A stretch of DNA of 64,000 nt from NCBI GenBank assembly GCA_038748065.1, contig JBCDJG010000004.1, positions 83,933 to 147,932 of the forward strand, written 5' to 3'. Origin of the DNA: JBCDJG01 sp038748065. GTDB lineage: Bacteria > Pseudomonadota > Gammaproteobacteria > Pseudomonadales > Halieaceae. Under the pieces are notes generated by a model, which saw nothing but the letters and a program-made list of their open reading frames with translations, was not told the DNA's origin and did no database searches. Position numbers and translations under genes: made by a program. Positions 33,754-41,856 of this stretch are shown here, one piece after another. Position 1 is the first letter of the stretch, and each line of letters starts with the position of its first letter.

Positions 33754-34941
33754 ATGAATGCACCGACTAACGAAGAAGAACGCCAGCGCGCCGAAGTAGG
33801 CGCAAAGATGCTGGATGACATCATCGCACTGCAGCCCCAGCTGCGGGAAAACGCCGATCGTTGCCGACAGGAGCGTCGAGTCCCGGCCGAAAACATCGAA
33901 GCGCTGAAAGAGGCAGGCTTCTTTCTCGCCTTGCAGCCCAAGGCCTGGGGTGGCTATGAACTCAACCCGCAGGACTTCTTCCGCATGCAGATGGCAATTG
34001 CGGAAGCCTGCATGTCGACGGCCTGGGCCAGCGGCATCGTCTCTGTGCACTCATTCCAGCTGGCGCTGATGGACAAGCGCGCACAGGAAGATGTTTGGGG
34101 AGACGATATCCATACGCGTGTGTCCTCGTCTTATGCGCCGATGGGCAAAGTAGAAGAAGTCGAAGGTGGCTTCCGCTTCAGCGGCCGCTGGGGCTGGAGC
34201 AGCGGCTGTGATCACTGCACATGGGTGCTGCTCGGCGGCATCCTGCCCGATGGTACCTATCGCACTTTCCTCGTGCCAAACAGCGATTATCGGATCGAAG
34301 ACACCTGGAACTCGATGGGCTTGCAGGGCACTGGCTCCAATGACATTGTGGTTGAAAACGCCTTTGTGCCGGACTATCGCACGCACAAGCAAAGCGACGG
34401 TTTCCTGGGCACCAACCCCGGCGTGGATGACGACAGTGCGCTGCTCTATCATCTGCCCTGGGCGCAGCTCTTCATCCGGGTGGTATCCACGCCCGCGATC
34501 GGCGCGGCGCGGGATGCGCTGAACCTCTACACCAGGCTTGTCACTAAAAAGGCCAGTGGTGATATCACCAAACTCGCCGGCGACGTGGGCACGCAAATGC
34601 GCATCGCGGAAGCGGCGAATGGTATTGATGAGATGACCACGGTGATGTTCCGCAACTTCGACGCGATGATCGCCCAGCTGCGCGAGGGTGTTGAAATCCC
34701 GATCGAGGAGCGCATCCTGTACCGCTACCAGGCCTCTTTAGTCATCGAGAAGAGCATGTCAGTGGTTGATTCGCTGTTCTCCTCGGCGGGCGGTTCCTCG
34801 GTCTTCCTGGGTAGCGACATTCAACAGCGCTTCCTGGACATCCATACCGCCCGAGCCCACGTGGCGAATAATCCGACCTCCTTTGCCCGTAACCTGGGGG
34901 CCGTCTCCCTGGGTGCAGACAACAGCGATTACTTCGTCTAA
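33754..34941 (+). CDS. flavin-dependent monooxygenase / acyl-CoA dehydrogenase-like (HsaA/HpaH type)
   Basis: 395 residues from ATG 33754 with AGGAGG seven bases upstream. Fold is acyl-CoA dehydrogenase-like: PAENIEALKEAGFFLALQPKAWGGYELNPQDFFRMQMAIAEACMSTAWASGI (about 43-95), GGFRFSGRWGWSSGCDHCTWVLLG (flavin region), DTWNSMGLQGTGSNDIVVENAFVPDYRT. The FSGRWxxxSG and GTGSNDI wording is that of two-component flavin hydroxylases such as HsaA (steroid A-ring), p-hydroxyphenylacetate and dibenzothiophene monooxygenases, not CoA-ester dehydrogenases. They take FMNH2 from a partner reductase; a flavin reductase gene lies at 36.7 kb. Exact substrate not readable. Confidence 0.8.
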   Translation: MNAPTNEEERQRAEVGAKMLDDIIALQPQLRENADRCRQERRVPAENIEALKEAGFFLALQPKAWGGYELNPQDFFRMQMAIAEACMSTAWASGIVSVHSFQLALMDKRAQEDVWGDDIHTRVSSSYAPMGKVEEVEGGFRFSGRWGWSSGCDHCTWVLLGGILPDGTYRTFLVPNSDYRIEDTWNSMGLQGTGSNDIVVENAFVPDYRTHKQSDGFLGTNPGVDDDSALLYHLPWAQLFIRVVSTPAIGAARDALNLYTRLVTKKASGDITKLAGDVGTQMRIAEAANGIDEMTTVMFRNFDAMIAQLREGVEIPIEERILYRYQASLVIEKSMSVVDSLFSSAGGSSVFLGSDIQQRFLDIHTARAHVANNPTSFARNLGAVSLGADNSDYFV

Positions 34942-34966
34942 GAGCCCACTCGCCAGGCCCAGGGCG

Positions 34967-35377
34967 GTGATCGCCCTGGGCTGGTCTGGGCTCCTACCAT
35001 TTTACGCCTGCGCTGCACTGGCCTGGTGGCAGCCCAGGGCACTTCCCTTCGAGTCCTCAGCACTGCTGCTAGCTTACAGTCTGGCGATCGCGTGTTTTTT
35101 GTGTGGCACCCTATGGTCCTCGGCGCGTGATGTCGCTGAGCCCGCGAAATCGCTGCGGCTGTTGGTCAGCAACGGGCTGGTTCTGCTGGCTACCGGCGGC
35201 GTGGTCTTCGCATCAACACACGTCGCCCTTGCGATCCTCATGCTGGTATTCTGGCTCGTTTACGCAATGGAGTGGTTAGGCGCGGGGCAGCGCGGCTGGT
35301 ATTTGCGCTACCGCTTCCAGCTGACCTGTATGGTCAGCATCGCGTTACTCGCATTTCTTGCCGCCCCGGTGAATTGA
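34967..35377 (+). CDS. DUF3429 family membrane protein
   Basis: 136 residues from GTG 34967 (VIALGWSGLLPFYACAALAWW). Four or five hydrophobic segments: GLLPFYACAALAWWQ, ALLLAYSLAIACFLCGTLWSS, LRLLVSNGLVLLATGGVVFAS, LAILMLVFWLVYAMEWLG and LTCMVSIALLAFLAAPVN. The closing WYLRYRFQLTCMVS fits DUF3429 (usual WYLRLRxxLT). Function unknown. It starts 25 bp after the monooxygenase and has no clear ribosome site, so may be read through from it. Confidence 0.65.
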   Translation: MIALGWSGLLPFYACAALAWWQPRALPFESSALLLAYSLAIACFLCGTLWSSARDVAEPAKSLRLLVSNGLVLLATGGVVFASTHVALAILMLVFWLVYAMEWLGAGQRGWYLRYRFQLTCMVSIALLAFLAAPVN

Positions 35378-35426
35378 GGCTCGCGCGCGGCGTATACTGG
35401 CGCAGAATTCACCGGTGGAGGTCGCT

Positions 35427-36173
35427 ATGCGCCCTTACATTCTTGCCTGCCTTGCCTGTCTTGTCAGCCCGGGGCTTGCCGCCAATGAGGCACCTCGGTT
35501 CTCGATTGAGCTTGAACTCGGTTCCACCTGGCAGGAAAAAAACGATGTCCAGATTCCGAATGACCGAGAGGGTGATCGCTTCTCGCTGACGGAGGTGGCG
35601 GGCTCCGGTCCATGGGCCTCAGCCCGGGTCAACTTCAACTGGGACATCCGGGGGCCACACGGCCTTCGCGTGGTGCTGGCGCCCCTCAGCTACAGCGAAC
35701 GGGGCCGCCTGGATGAGGACACCCGCTTCGCAGACGAATCCTTCAGCGCCGACGATACGGTCAAGGCCAGTTATCGCTTCAATTCCTGGCGTGTGGGCTA
35801 CCGGTACCGTTTCTATGAAAAGAACGACTGGCGGCTGTGGGTGGGCGGTACCCTCAAGGTGCGTGACGCCGAAATCGAGTTGAAACAGGCTGGTGTGAGT
35901 GCAGACGATGACGACCTGGGCGTGGTGCCTCTGCTGTACTTTGCTGGGGAGTATCGTTTCAACGATCGCTGGCTGTTCCAGTTTGATTTCGACGGCCTTG
36001 CCGGTGGACCTGGACGTGCGATTGATCTCGGGCTGAAGCTCGGCTACGAGCTTAATGATCGATGGCGTGTCAGCGCCGGTTACCGCGGCCTGGAAGGGGG
36101 TGTAGACAGCGACGACGTCTATAACTTCGCCTGGTTCAACACGGCGCTCGTGGCGGTCGATTACCGCTGGTAG
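35427..36173 (+). CDS. outer-membrane beta-barrel protein
   Basis: 248 residues from ATG 35427, with GGTGGAGG 7-14 bp upstream. Signal peptide MRPYILACLACLVSPGLAAN (cut near residue 19-20), then alternating amphipathic strands rich in aromatic residues (FSIELELGSTWQ; ASARVNFNWDIRG; LRVVLAPLSYSE; WRVGYRYRFYE; WRLWVGGTLKVRDAEIEL; LYFAGEYRF; WLFQFDFDGLAG; LGYELNDRWRVSAGYRGLEGG) and a C-terminal Trp, as expected of a barrel assembled by Bam. About eight strands. Role unknown. Confidence 0.7.
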   Translation: MRPYILACLACLVSPGLAANEAPRFSIELELGSTWQEKNDVQIPNDREGDRFSLTEVAGSGPWASARVNFNWDIRGPHGLRVVLAPLSYSERGRLDEDTRFADESFSADDTVKASYRFNSWRVGYRYRFYEKNDWRLWVGGTLKVRDAEIELKQAGVSADDDDLGVVPLLYFAGEYRFNDRWLFQFDFDGLAGGPGRAIDLGLKLGYELNDRWRVSAGYRGLEGGVDSDDVYNFAWFNTALVAVDYRW

Positions 36174-36182
36174 GCGAGTGCC

Positions 36183-36500
36183 TCAGTGGCGGGTTATCGG
36201 TGGGGCCTGATCAAGATGTAGCGGGAGCTCCATCACGTTGTCGCCTTCTCGAGGCGGCTGGCCGATCATCTCGTCGTAGGCTGAGCGCTGCCGCAGCAGC
36301 GCACTTGCGACTGGCATCAGCCGCAGCACCTCTACGACTTCCTGCAAGCTGTGACGACGAAATGGCCGCCCATCGTCCTCCACCAGCAAGTGTTCCCGGT
36401 TGTCGCGCATCACAATGACCTGGTAGAGCGCCTGGTCCAGTGAGTGAACAATCACGTCACAGGGTTCCAGTGCGCGGAACTGTTTAAACGGCAGTTTCAC
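36183..36500 (-). CDS. DUF6482-like small protein
   Basis: 105 residues from GTG 36500 (VKLPFKQFRALEPCDVIVHSLDQALYQVIV). The start is fixed by a GTGA overlap with the stop of the Cys-rich gene upstream (36497-36500). DGRPFRRHSLQEVVEVLRLMPVASALLRQRSAYDEMIGQP resembles Pseudomonas proteins of the DUF6482 group (short LHR..xxVxxxLxxxP..pfxLvQxxxyDEMxG pattern). Soluble, function unknown. Confidence 0.6.
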   Translation of the reverse strand: MKLPFKQFRALEPCDVIVHSLDQALYQVIVMRDNREHLLVEDDGRPFRRHSLQEVVEVLRLMPVASALLRQRSAYDEMIGQPPREGDNVMELPLHLDQAPPITRH

Positions 36501-36628
36501 GCCACACGTATGCTCTGGCGCCAAGGTTTACCGCCGCACTTGGCGTAGTTAGGACACTCGCTGGTGCAGCCGCGGCAGGGCAAACGCTCTGTGTTATCAC
36601 CAGAGCCAGGGGCGTTGTTTGTCGTCAT
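36497..36628 (-). CDS. small Cys-rich protein (43 residues)
   Basis: MTTNNAPGSGDNTERLPCRG then CTSECPNYAKCGGKPWRQSIRVA: four cysteines in a C-x2-C-x3-C-x5-C pattern, suitable for one zinc ion or disulfides. ATG 36628 has AAGGAGA (complement of 36636-36642) 7 bp upstream, a strong ribosome site. The stop overlaps the GTG start of the DUF6482-like gene, so the two form a coupled pair, divergent from the flavin reductase gene. No family recognised. Confidence 0.6.
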   Translation of the reverse strand: MTTNNAPGSGDNTERLPCRGCTSECPNYAKCGGKPWRQSIRVA

Positions 36629-36718
36629 GATGGCGTCTCCTTGTCGAACCTTACGCGCGTGCCGGCGCCATAGATCAGCGACGGTGGTCTGGCGAGCAGT
36701 CATGACCGTAGACTGAGC

Positions 36719-37351
36719 ATGAAACTGACACGCGACGATATCGAAGCTCTGCCCAAGCGTGAACGGGCAGCTTTCATTAACTCCATCTCCGGCTTTAAGC
36801 CCGCCAACCTCGTCGGTACTGCGGATAGTGAAGGGCATTACAACCTGGCCATCATGAGCTCGGCGGTGCACGTGGGCGCCCATCCGCCTCTGCTGGCGCT
36901 GATCATCCGGCCCGGTGGCGACGAGCGCCACACTTTGACGAACATTCTCGATACCCGGTACTACACGATCAATCACGTGGGCATCGACTTTATCGCCCAG
37001 GCGCACCAAACCGCCGCACGTTACCCGCAAGGCGAATCTGAGTTTGACCACTGCGGTCTTCACGCGCATGTGGAGGCGGGCTTTCATGCACCCTTCGTCG
37101 CGGAGGCGCGATTGCGTATGGGTATGCGCCTGGCCGAGCATCACGAACTTAAAATCAATGGCACCCACCTGGTGATCGGGGAAGTGCTGAGCGTGGAACT
37201 GCCTGACGCAGCGCTGCGAACGGATTACACCGTCGACCTCGTGGCGGCGGGGACCTCGGTATTGGCCGGGTTGGAAAGCTACGGTGAGGTCACGGCTCTC
37301 AAGCGCATGGCCTATGCCAAGCCTGACCTGCCGCCGCGAGAGATCGATTAG
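36719..37351 (+). CDS. flavin reductase family protein
   Basis: 210 residues with a flavin reductase-like FMN-binding split barrel: GFKPANLVGTADSEGHYNLAIMSSAVHVGAHPPLLALIIRPGGDERHTLTNILDTRYYTINHV (about 22-84). The pattern N(L)A..SS..H.GA.PP is that of the flavin reductase-like domain family. It may supply FMNH2 to the HsaA-like monooxygenase at 33.8 kb, 2 kb away on the same strand; this is inference. Ends 4 bp into the convergent tetR gene. Confidence 0.75.
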   Translation: MKLTRDDIEALPKRERAAFINSISGFKPANLVGTADSEGHYNLAIMSSAVHVGAHPPLLALIIRPGGDERHTLTNILDTRYYTINHVGIDFIAQAHQTAARYPQGESEFDHCGLHAHVEAGFHAPFVAEARLRMGMRLAEHHELKINGTHLVIGEVLSVELPDAALRTDYTVDLVAAGTSVLAGLESYGEVTALKRMAYAKPDLPPREID

Positions 37352-37974
37352 CCCACCAGCATGGCTCGCATCATTTTTCTGAGCAATGCCTTCTGTCTCA
37401 GGATGTTATCCGGGCTTTGCAGGCTGCCCGCCGCCATTGTGTCGAAAGCGCGCTGAGACAGGAAATAGCCTGTCGTCAGGTTAAACATGGCGATCACGTT
37501 AAGTGCCAGCTCCTCGCGCGCGACGCCCTTGGCTGGAGCGGATTCCTCTAGATTCTGCAGGCCCTGACGAAACAGCTGGTCCAGCCACGTCATCATCAGG
37601 CGGTTGCCTATCGAATCCCTGTCCCCCTGCATGGCCTGCTGGAAAAGCGCCGCGATCAGCGGGTGTTCAGCCAGCAGGTCCGTCATCAGACCCGGCAGGT
37701 CGGTATAGGTGCGCAAGTCAGGCGCAGTGCCCAAGTGCCTCGCCAGCACCTCTGCCATCGGGTTCAGCGCCCGGTAGAGCACCGCTTCATAGAGTGCTTG
37801 CTTGCTCGGGAAGTGGTTGTACAGGCCCGGCTCGCGAATGCCAGCGCCCGCGGCAATCTGGCGCAGGCTGGTACCGTCGTAGCCCCGATCGGCAAACAGT
37901 TCCTCCGCCACGTCGAGCACTCGCTCGGCGGTGCGCTGTCCTTTCGTGAGTTTCGGCGCGTTGTTTGGAGCCAT
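37348..37974 (-). CDS. TetR family transcriptional regulator
   Basis: 208 residues. N-terminal helix-turn-helix: TAERVLDVAEELFADRGYDGTSLRQIAAGAGIREPGLYNHFPSKQALYEAVLYRALNP (about 13-70). The effector domain resembles no specific class. Divergent from the Rieske dioxygenase genes, 123 bp apart, so it probably controls them and itself; a short dyad TATCAGTCGATA (37985-37996) sits just before its start. Confidence 0.88.
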   Translation of the reverse strand: MAPNNAPKLTKGQRTAERVLDVAEELFADRGYDGTSLRQIAAGAGIREPGLYNHFPSKQALYEAVLYRALNPMAEVLARHLGTAPDLRTYTDLPGLMTDLLAEHPLIAALFQQAMQGDRDSIGNRLMMTWLDQLFRQGLQNLEESAPAKGVAREELALNVIAMFNLTTGYFLSQRAFDTMAAGSLQSPDNILRQKALLRKMMRAMLVG

Positions 37975-38046
37975 TGGAATAAAATATCAGTCGATAGTTA
38001 AAATTTGTGCAGGAAAATAGCACGCCAAGGTCGACCAGGCGACTTT

Positions 38047-38075
38047 TTGCTCGATATACTGGAAAAAATTAATAT
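38047..38075 (+). promoter_or_regulatory. possible promoter of the Rieske dioxygenase operon
   Basis: TTGCTC (38047-38052), 17-bp spacer, TAATAT (38070-38075), 22 bp before the TTG start. A direct repeat ATATAC occurs at 38054-38059 and 38072-38077 and overlaps these elements, so it could serve the TetR. Both hexamers are imperfect. Confidence 0.3.
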
Positions 38076-38096
38076 ACGATCATTTTTGGAGCCCGC

Positions 38097-39380
38097 TTGC
38101 TCGATCTCGACGACCTCGTTAGCGAGGATGCCAGCCGCATCAGCCGACGCTGCTGGTCTGACCCTGCTGTCTATGCCGCTGAAAAAAAAGGCATTTTCGG
38201 GCGTGCCTGGCTGTTTCTGGGGCATGAATCACAAATCCCCAAGCCCGGCGACTTCGTGCAGGCCTATATGTGTGAGACACCGGTTATCCTGGCCCGCGGC
38301 GAAGATGGGGAGGTGTATGCGTCGATTAACAGCTGCACCCACCGTGGCTTGCCGGTGTGCCGTGCCAGCCGCGGTAACACCCGGCGCTTTGTCTGTCCTT
38401 ATCACAACTGGTCCTATACGGTGAGCGGTGACCTGGTCAGCATCCCGCAGGAGAGCGAGGTCAACAACAAGCCCGACAAATCCAAGCTGGGCTTGAAACC
38501 GGTTCCGCGCCTGGCGTCCTGGCGCGGTCTCGTCTTTGGCAGCTTCGATGCCGACATTCTGCCGCTGCCGGATTACCTTGGCGATATGCGTTTTTACCTG
38601 GACGCCTTGTTCGAGCGCTTCCCGGGTGGCATAGAGTTCATGGGCGAGCCGCACCGGTGGATACTCAATGCCAACTGGAAGTTGCCGGTGGAGAACCAGC
38701 TGGGCGACGTCAACCATGGCGCTTTCCTGCACAGCGCCATTGTGCCGCGTGAGGCCCAGGATGTGATTGCGGAGTTGGGCTACAGTGCTGTGACCGCTCC
38801 CGGCCACGGGGCCACCTTCCGCCTGATGCCCGAAGATGCGCCGGCTGAGGACGTGGCCTGGGGCCTGGAAGGCATGGGGGGTATTTTCGGCGGGCCTGAG
38901 GTGCAAGAGTATCTCAGGGAGATTCAGGCACGGGCGGCGGAGCGTGTGGGCCCCATCCGCGCGCGCATGAAAGGCCTGACCTATGGCATTTATCCCAACC
39001 TGTCCTTTCTCTGGTCGAACACCTCTTTCAAGGTCTCCCACCCCCGTGGACCGGGAAAAGTCGAGTACTGGTCCTGGGCAGTGGTGCCTGCCGATGCGCC
39101 TTGCGCGGTTAAACGGGCACTGCGCACGAATTACAGTTCCTTTTTCGGCCCGGGCGGCATGCTTGAACAGGAAGATTCCGAAGCTTGGATGCAACAGTAT
39201 CGAGGCAGCGCTATAGATTTCGCTGATGACCACAAGTACTTCTATGGCCTCGGCCTTGGCGAGGAGGGGCCACACTCTGACTTTCCAGGGCAGGTCAGTG
39301 TGACCGCCAACGAATTTTACGCGCGTAACTTTTTCAGCCGCTGGCGCGATGACCTGGCGCGAGTGGCGGCAATCTCATGA
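38097..39380 (+). CDS. aromatic-ring-hydroxylating dioxygenase, alpha subunit (Rieske oxygenase)
   Basis: 427 residues from TTG 38097; GGAG lies about 6 bp upstream and no ATG is available before the conserved start, LDDLVSEDASRISRRCWSDPAVY. Rieske 2Fe-2S motif C80-T-H82 and C100-PYH103 (CTHRGLP..FVCPYHNWSYT). Mononuclear iron site in ENQLGDVNHGAFLHSAIV: His, His and a following acid, with the bridging Asp. The enzyme inserts O2 into an aromatic ring as an alpha3beta3 complex. The beta gene overlaps by 4 bp; ferredoxin and reductase genes are not adjacent. Benzoate, phenylpropionate or biphenyl-type substrates are all possible. Confidence 0.9.
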   Translation: MLDLDDLVSEDASRISRRCWSDPAVYAAEKKGIFGRAWLFLGHESQIPKPGDFVQAYMCETPVILARGEDGEVYASINSCTHRGLPVCRASRGNTRRFVCPYHNWSYTVSGDLVSIPQESEVNNKPDKSKLGLKPVPRLASWRGLVFGSFDADILPLPDYLGDMRFYLDALFERFPGGIEFMGEPHRWILNANWKLPVENQLGDVNHGAFLHSAIVPREAQDVIAELGYSAVTAPGHGATFRLMPEDAPAEDVAWGLEGMGGIFGGPEVQEYLREIQARAAERVGPIRARMKGLTYGIYPNLSFLWSNTSFKVSHPRGPGKVEYWSWAVVPADAPCAVKRALRTNYSSFFGPGGMLEQEDSEAWMQQYRGSAIDFADDHKYFYGLGLGEEGPHSDFPGQVSVTANEFYARNFFSRWRDDLARVAAIS

Positions 39381-39937
39381 ATGGCCTCTCGCTTGCCATC
39401 AGCGCGGAGCAACAGCGAGAGCTCGAGCGCTTTTACTTTTTTGAGGCACGGCTGCTGGATAACCGCGAATACCAGCAGTGGCTGGCGCTGCTCAGCCCCG
39501 AAGTACAGTACCTCATGCCGGCGCGCACCAACCTCATGGTAGACAACCGCGAGCGCGGTCAGGAAAGCATGATCAGCGTCGAGCGCGAGTTGGAGGACGC
39601 CGAGTCTATGGGCTGCCCACTGCGTGAGGAAACAATCATTCATCTGACTGTGCGCGTGGAGCGGGCTTACAAGATCAACTCCTGGTCAGAAAACCCACCG
39701 GCCCGGCTGCGGCGGCTCGTCGGCAATATCGAACTCATGGCCGAGGACGAGGGTGCATTAACCGTGTGGAGCAACTTCCACCTGCACTACGCGAGGCCCG
39801 GCAGCGCTGACTACCGTTATAGCGGCCAGCGGCGCGACGTATTACAGCGCGAAGATGACGCCTTCCTGATTCGCCGCCGCGAGGTCATTCTTGACTACGC
39901 CGATATCGAATTACCAACAGTGGGCCTGCTGTTCTAA
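39377..39937 (+). CDS. aromatic-ring-hydroxylating dioxygenase, beta subunit
   Basis: 186 residues of the SnoaL-like cone fold: ELERFYFFEARLLDNREYQQWLALLSPEVQYLMPARTNLMVDNRERGQ (about 16-64), and SNFHLHYARPGSADYRYSGQRRDVLQREDDAFLIRRREVILDYA near the end. This is the small subunit of ring-hydroxylating dioxygenases, with a structural role. ATG overlaps the alpha-subunit stop (ATGA), confirming an operon. Confidence 0.9.
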   Translation: MNGLSLAISAEQQRELERFYFFEARLLDNREYQQWLALLSPEVQYLMPARTNLMVDNRERGQESMISVERELEDAESMGCPLREETIIHLTVRVERAYKINSWSENPPARLRRLVGNIELMAEDEGALTVWSNFHLHYARPGSADYRYSGQRRDVLQREDDAFLIRRREVILDYADIELPTVGLLF

Positions 39938-39956
39938 AGCGCTGGCCATAATCGAA

Positions 39957-41198
39957 TCAGTTGCTTGACCAGGGAACCGAGCGGTAGCGTCGGCCGTTTA
40001 GGACCTCGCCGATCCTGCCGTTGCGCACGAACAGCTGGTAGGTGACCAGGCAGGTCACGGACGTACCGGCGCACACAACAAGGAACTTCAGCTCCGCCGG
40101 TACCTCCCAGGCATGCAGCGCCAGGCCCAGAATAACCAGCGGCACGGAGTGGAAGATAAACACCCAGTAAGCGCTGTCGGAGAAGTAACGAATCCAGGGA
40201 TTGTTGTCCTGAAAGTAGCGACTGAACAAGCCGACGAAGCCCAGCATGTAAAAGCCCATCGAGAAACCCGTGGCCACTGAAAGCAGTGCGTGCAGTGCCG
40301 CGTAGTTCGGGTGACCGGGTGTGCCCTTGCTGAAGAAGGCCGCCACCCCCAGGCCCAGTGCAAGGGTTGCTAGCAGCATGTGGCGGCCCCAGCGCAGCGC
40401 AAGCACATCGAGGTCGCCGAGGCGCTGATAGAGAAGCCAGCCAACACTGAAACACAAAGCGAAATACAAGTAGGTGGGAATGTATGGCACGAAGCTCAGC
40501 GAACCGGCCAAGCGGCCCGCGTAGCTGATGCTGCCAAGTGCGGCCAGCGACAGGCACAGGGGTAGAAATATCCAGGCCGAATACACAGGCGTGTTTCGCG
40601 CCCAGTCGCCGAGACGCGTGCGGGCCGAGTCAGGGAGGTACGCCCAGAGGCGCACGAGCAGCCACAGTGTGCCGACATACAATATCAGGTAGTAGAGAAA
40701 CCAGAGGTTATGGGTGTTATCCCAAATGCCCCGCGGGTACTCCATCCAGCCGGGGTCAAAGCCGATTTCTCCAGTAGCCATCACGTGGCGCGCCACGACC
40801 TTCAGGATGGTCATCACCAGCGCCAGCGGTGGCAGATAGAGCAGGAAGGGCACCACCAGGCGGCGATAGCGATTGTTCAGCATGGCGCGCTCACCGTGTC
40901 GCGCCAGCAGCAGAGCGGTGAAAAAACCCGACAGTAAATAGAAAACCGGCATTCGAAACGTATTAATGAAAATCAAAAGGGCATCCATGCTGAAGGAGCG
41001 CGCCGAGTCCCAGTAGTAGTCAACAATGGGCAGAGTCAGGTAGAGCTGCGCCGAATGCAGCACCACACCCAGTGACATCATGATGGCGCGCAGGAAATCC
41101 AGACCGTGCAGGCGTGCCTTCAAAGGAGTGACTTCAGTCGTTGCCGTGTCAGCGGCGAGACGAGACCAGCGGCCGCATGAGCTGAGAGTTTGGGTCAC
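39957..41198 (-). CDS. acyltransferase 3 family membrane protein (OpgC-like)
   Basis: 413 residues of the acyltransferase 3 / OpgC group. Begins with a polar stretch, then LHGLDFLRAIMMSLGVVLHSAQLYL (span 1 with the conserved His), MPVFYLLSGFFTALLLAR, RRLVVPFLLYLPPLALVMTI, HNLWFLYYLILYVGTLWLL and further spans to about residue 400, some ten in all. The family O-acylates periplasmic glucans, polysaccharides or lipids. The GTG start at 41198 makes its 5' end overlap the DUF4124 gene by 50 bp; a TTG at 41123 would avoid this. Confidence 0.8.
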   Translation of the reverse strand: MTQTLSSCGRWSRLAADTATTEVTPLKARLHGLDFLRAIMMSLGVVLHSAQLYLTLPIVDYYWDSARSFSMDALLIFINTFRMPVFYLLSGFFTALLLARHGERAMLNNRYRRLVVPFLLYLPPLALVMTILKVVARHVMATGEIGFDPGWMEYPRGIWDNTHNLWFLYYLILYVGTLWLLVRLWAYLPDSARTRLGDWARNTPVYSAWIFLPLCLSLAALGSISYAGRLAGSLSFVPYIPTYLYFALCFSVGWLLYQRLGDLDVLALRWGRHMLLATLALGLGVAAFFSKGTPGHPNYAALHALLSVATGFSMGFYMLGFVGLFSRYFQDNNPWIRYFSDSAYWVFIFHSVPLVILGLALHAWEVPAELKFLVVCAGTSVTCLVTYQLFVRNGRIGEVLNGRRYRSVPWSSN

Positions 41199-41634
41199 TC
41201 TGCCTGAGCAATTCGGGTCTCAGCGGCGGCCTGTGTATGGGATGCTCAGGCTTCGGTCTGAATGGTGGCCGGATAACGCGCCGGTAGCCGCCGTAGTAGT
41301 ACGACGGATAGGTATAGTCTTCGGGATACACATACTGTGTTGGTGGGTTTTCGGCTGACGCCGCGGCGCGCAGTTCAGCGCGGTGTTTTTCGCGCTCGCG
41401 CCGGTCCTCAGCCATGCGGTCGGTCGTCTCGCGCATTGAGGCGAGGCGTTCCTTGTGGGCTTCGGGGTCCTGGGCTTCGGGCACATCGATCTGCAGCACT
41501 TCTACTGAAGACTCGCCAGCGGGTGGCGTATCGGAAAAGCTGGTAACACCCTGCTCATCAACAGACTTGTAGACTGTCTCGGTGTTGGCCGCGGTGGCGG
41601 CCAGCAGCAGGAGCAATAACGGCCATCGGGCCAT
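41149..41634 (-). CDS. DUF4124 domain-containing exported protein
   Basis: 161 residues from ATG 41634. Signal peptide MARWPLLLLLLAATAANTE, then the DUF4124 region ETVYKSVDEQGVTSFSDTPPAGESSVEVLQI (about 18-48), a charged helical stretch (HKERLASMRETTDRMAEDRREREKHRAELRAAAS) and a Tyr/Pro-rich end (YVYPEDYTYPSYYYGGYRRVIRPPFRPKPEH). Periplasmic; function unknown. Overlaps the next gene's start. Confidence 0.75.
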   Translation of the reverse strand: MARWPLLLLLLAATAANTETVYKSVDEQGVTSFSDTPPAGESSVEVLQIDVPEAQDPEAHKERLASMRETTDRMAEDRREREKHRAELRAAASAENPPTQYVYPEDYTYPSYYYGGYRRVIRPPFRPKPEHPIHRPPLRPELLRQSDPNSQLMRPLVSSRR

Positions 41635-41781
41635 AGCTAAATCCTCACTTTTACTCTGGCAATTATAGGCGTTTTGCCTGAGACTGCTTGCCAAAGTTGA
41701 GCAGACCCGAATTTCACTGGGACAGGCCCGTGGCCAGATAACTTGGCCAAGCCTGATGTAACAATGTCACAGAAAGCGGGA

Positions 41782-41801
41782 ATGGTGTTGTCATACACCA
41801 T
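41782..41801. promoter_or_regulatory. operator-like dyad upstream of the first TonB receptor gene
   Basis: ATGGTGT-TGTCAT-ACACCAT: perfect 7-bp arms with a 6-bp centre, 56 bp before the ATG at 41857. Its regulator is unknown. Confidence 0.45.
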
Positions 41802-41856
41802 GGGTCAAAATATTCGCTATAACAAAGACATACGAAAACCCGACAGGGGATTTACT

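Noticed and set aside
36629..37168. Minus-strand extension of the Cys-rich small gene to 223 residues
   Set aside because: It runs antisense through the flavin reductase gene; the ribosome site marks the short version at 36628.
37985..37996. TATCAGTCGATA as operator of the 37.3 kb TetR
   Set aside because: Arms are only 4 bp and there is no second copy near the Rieske promoter; too weak to list as a site.
38229..39275. 348-residue minus-strand frame opposite the Rieske alpha gene
   Set aside because: Shadow of a well supported gene in a GC-rich sequence.
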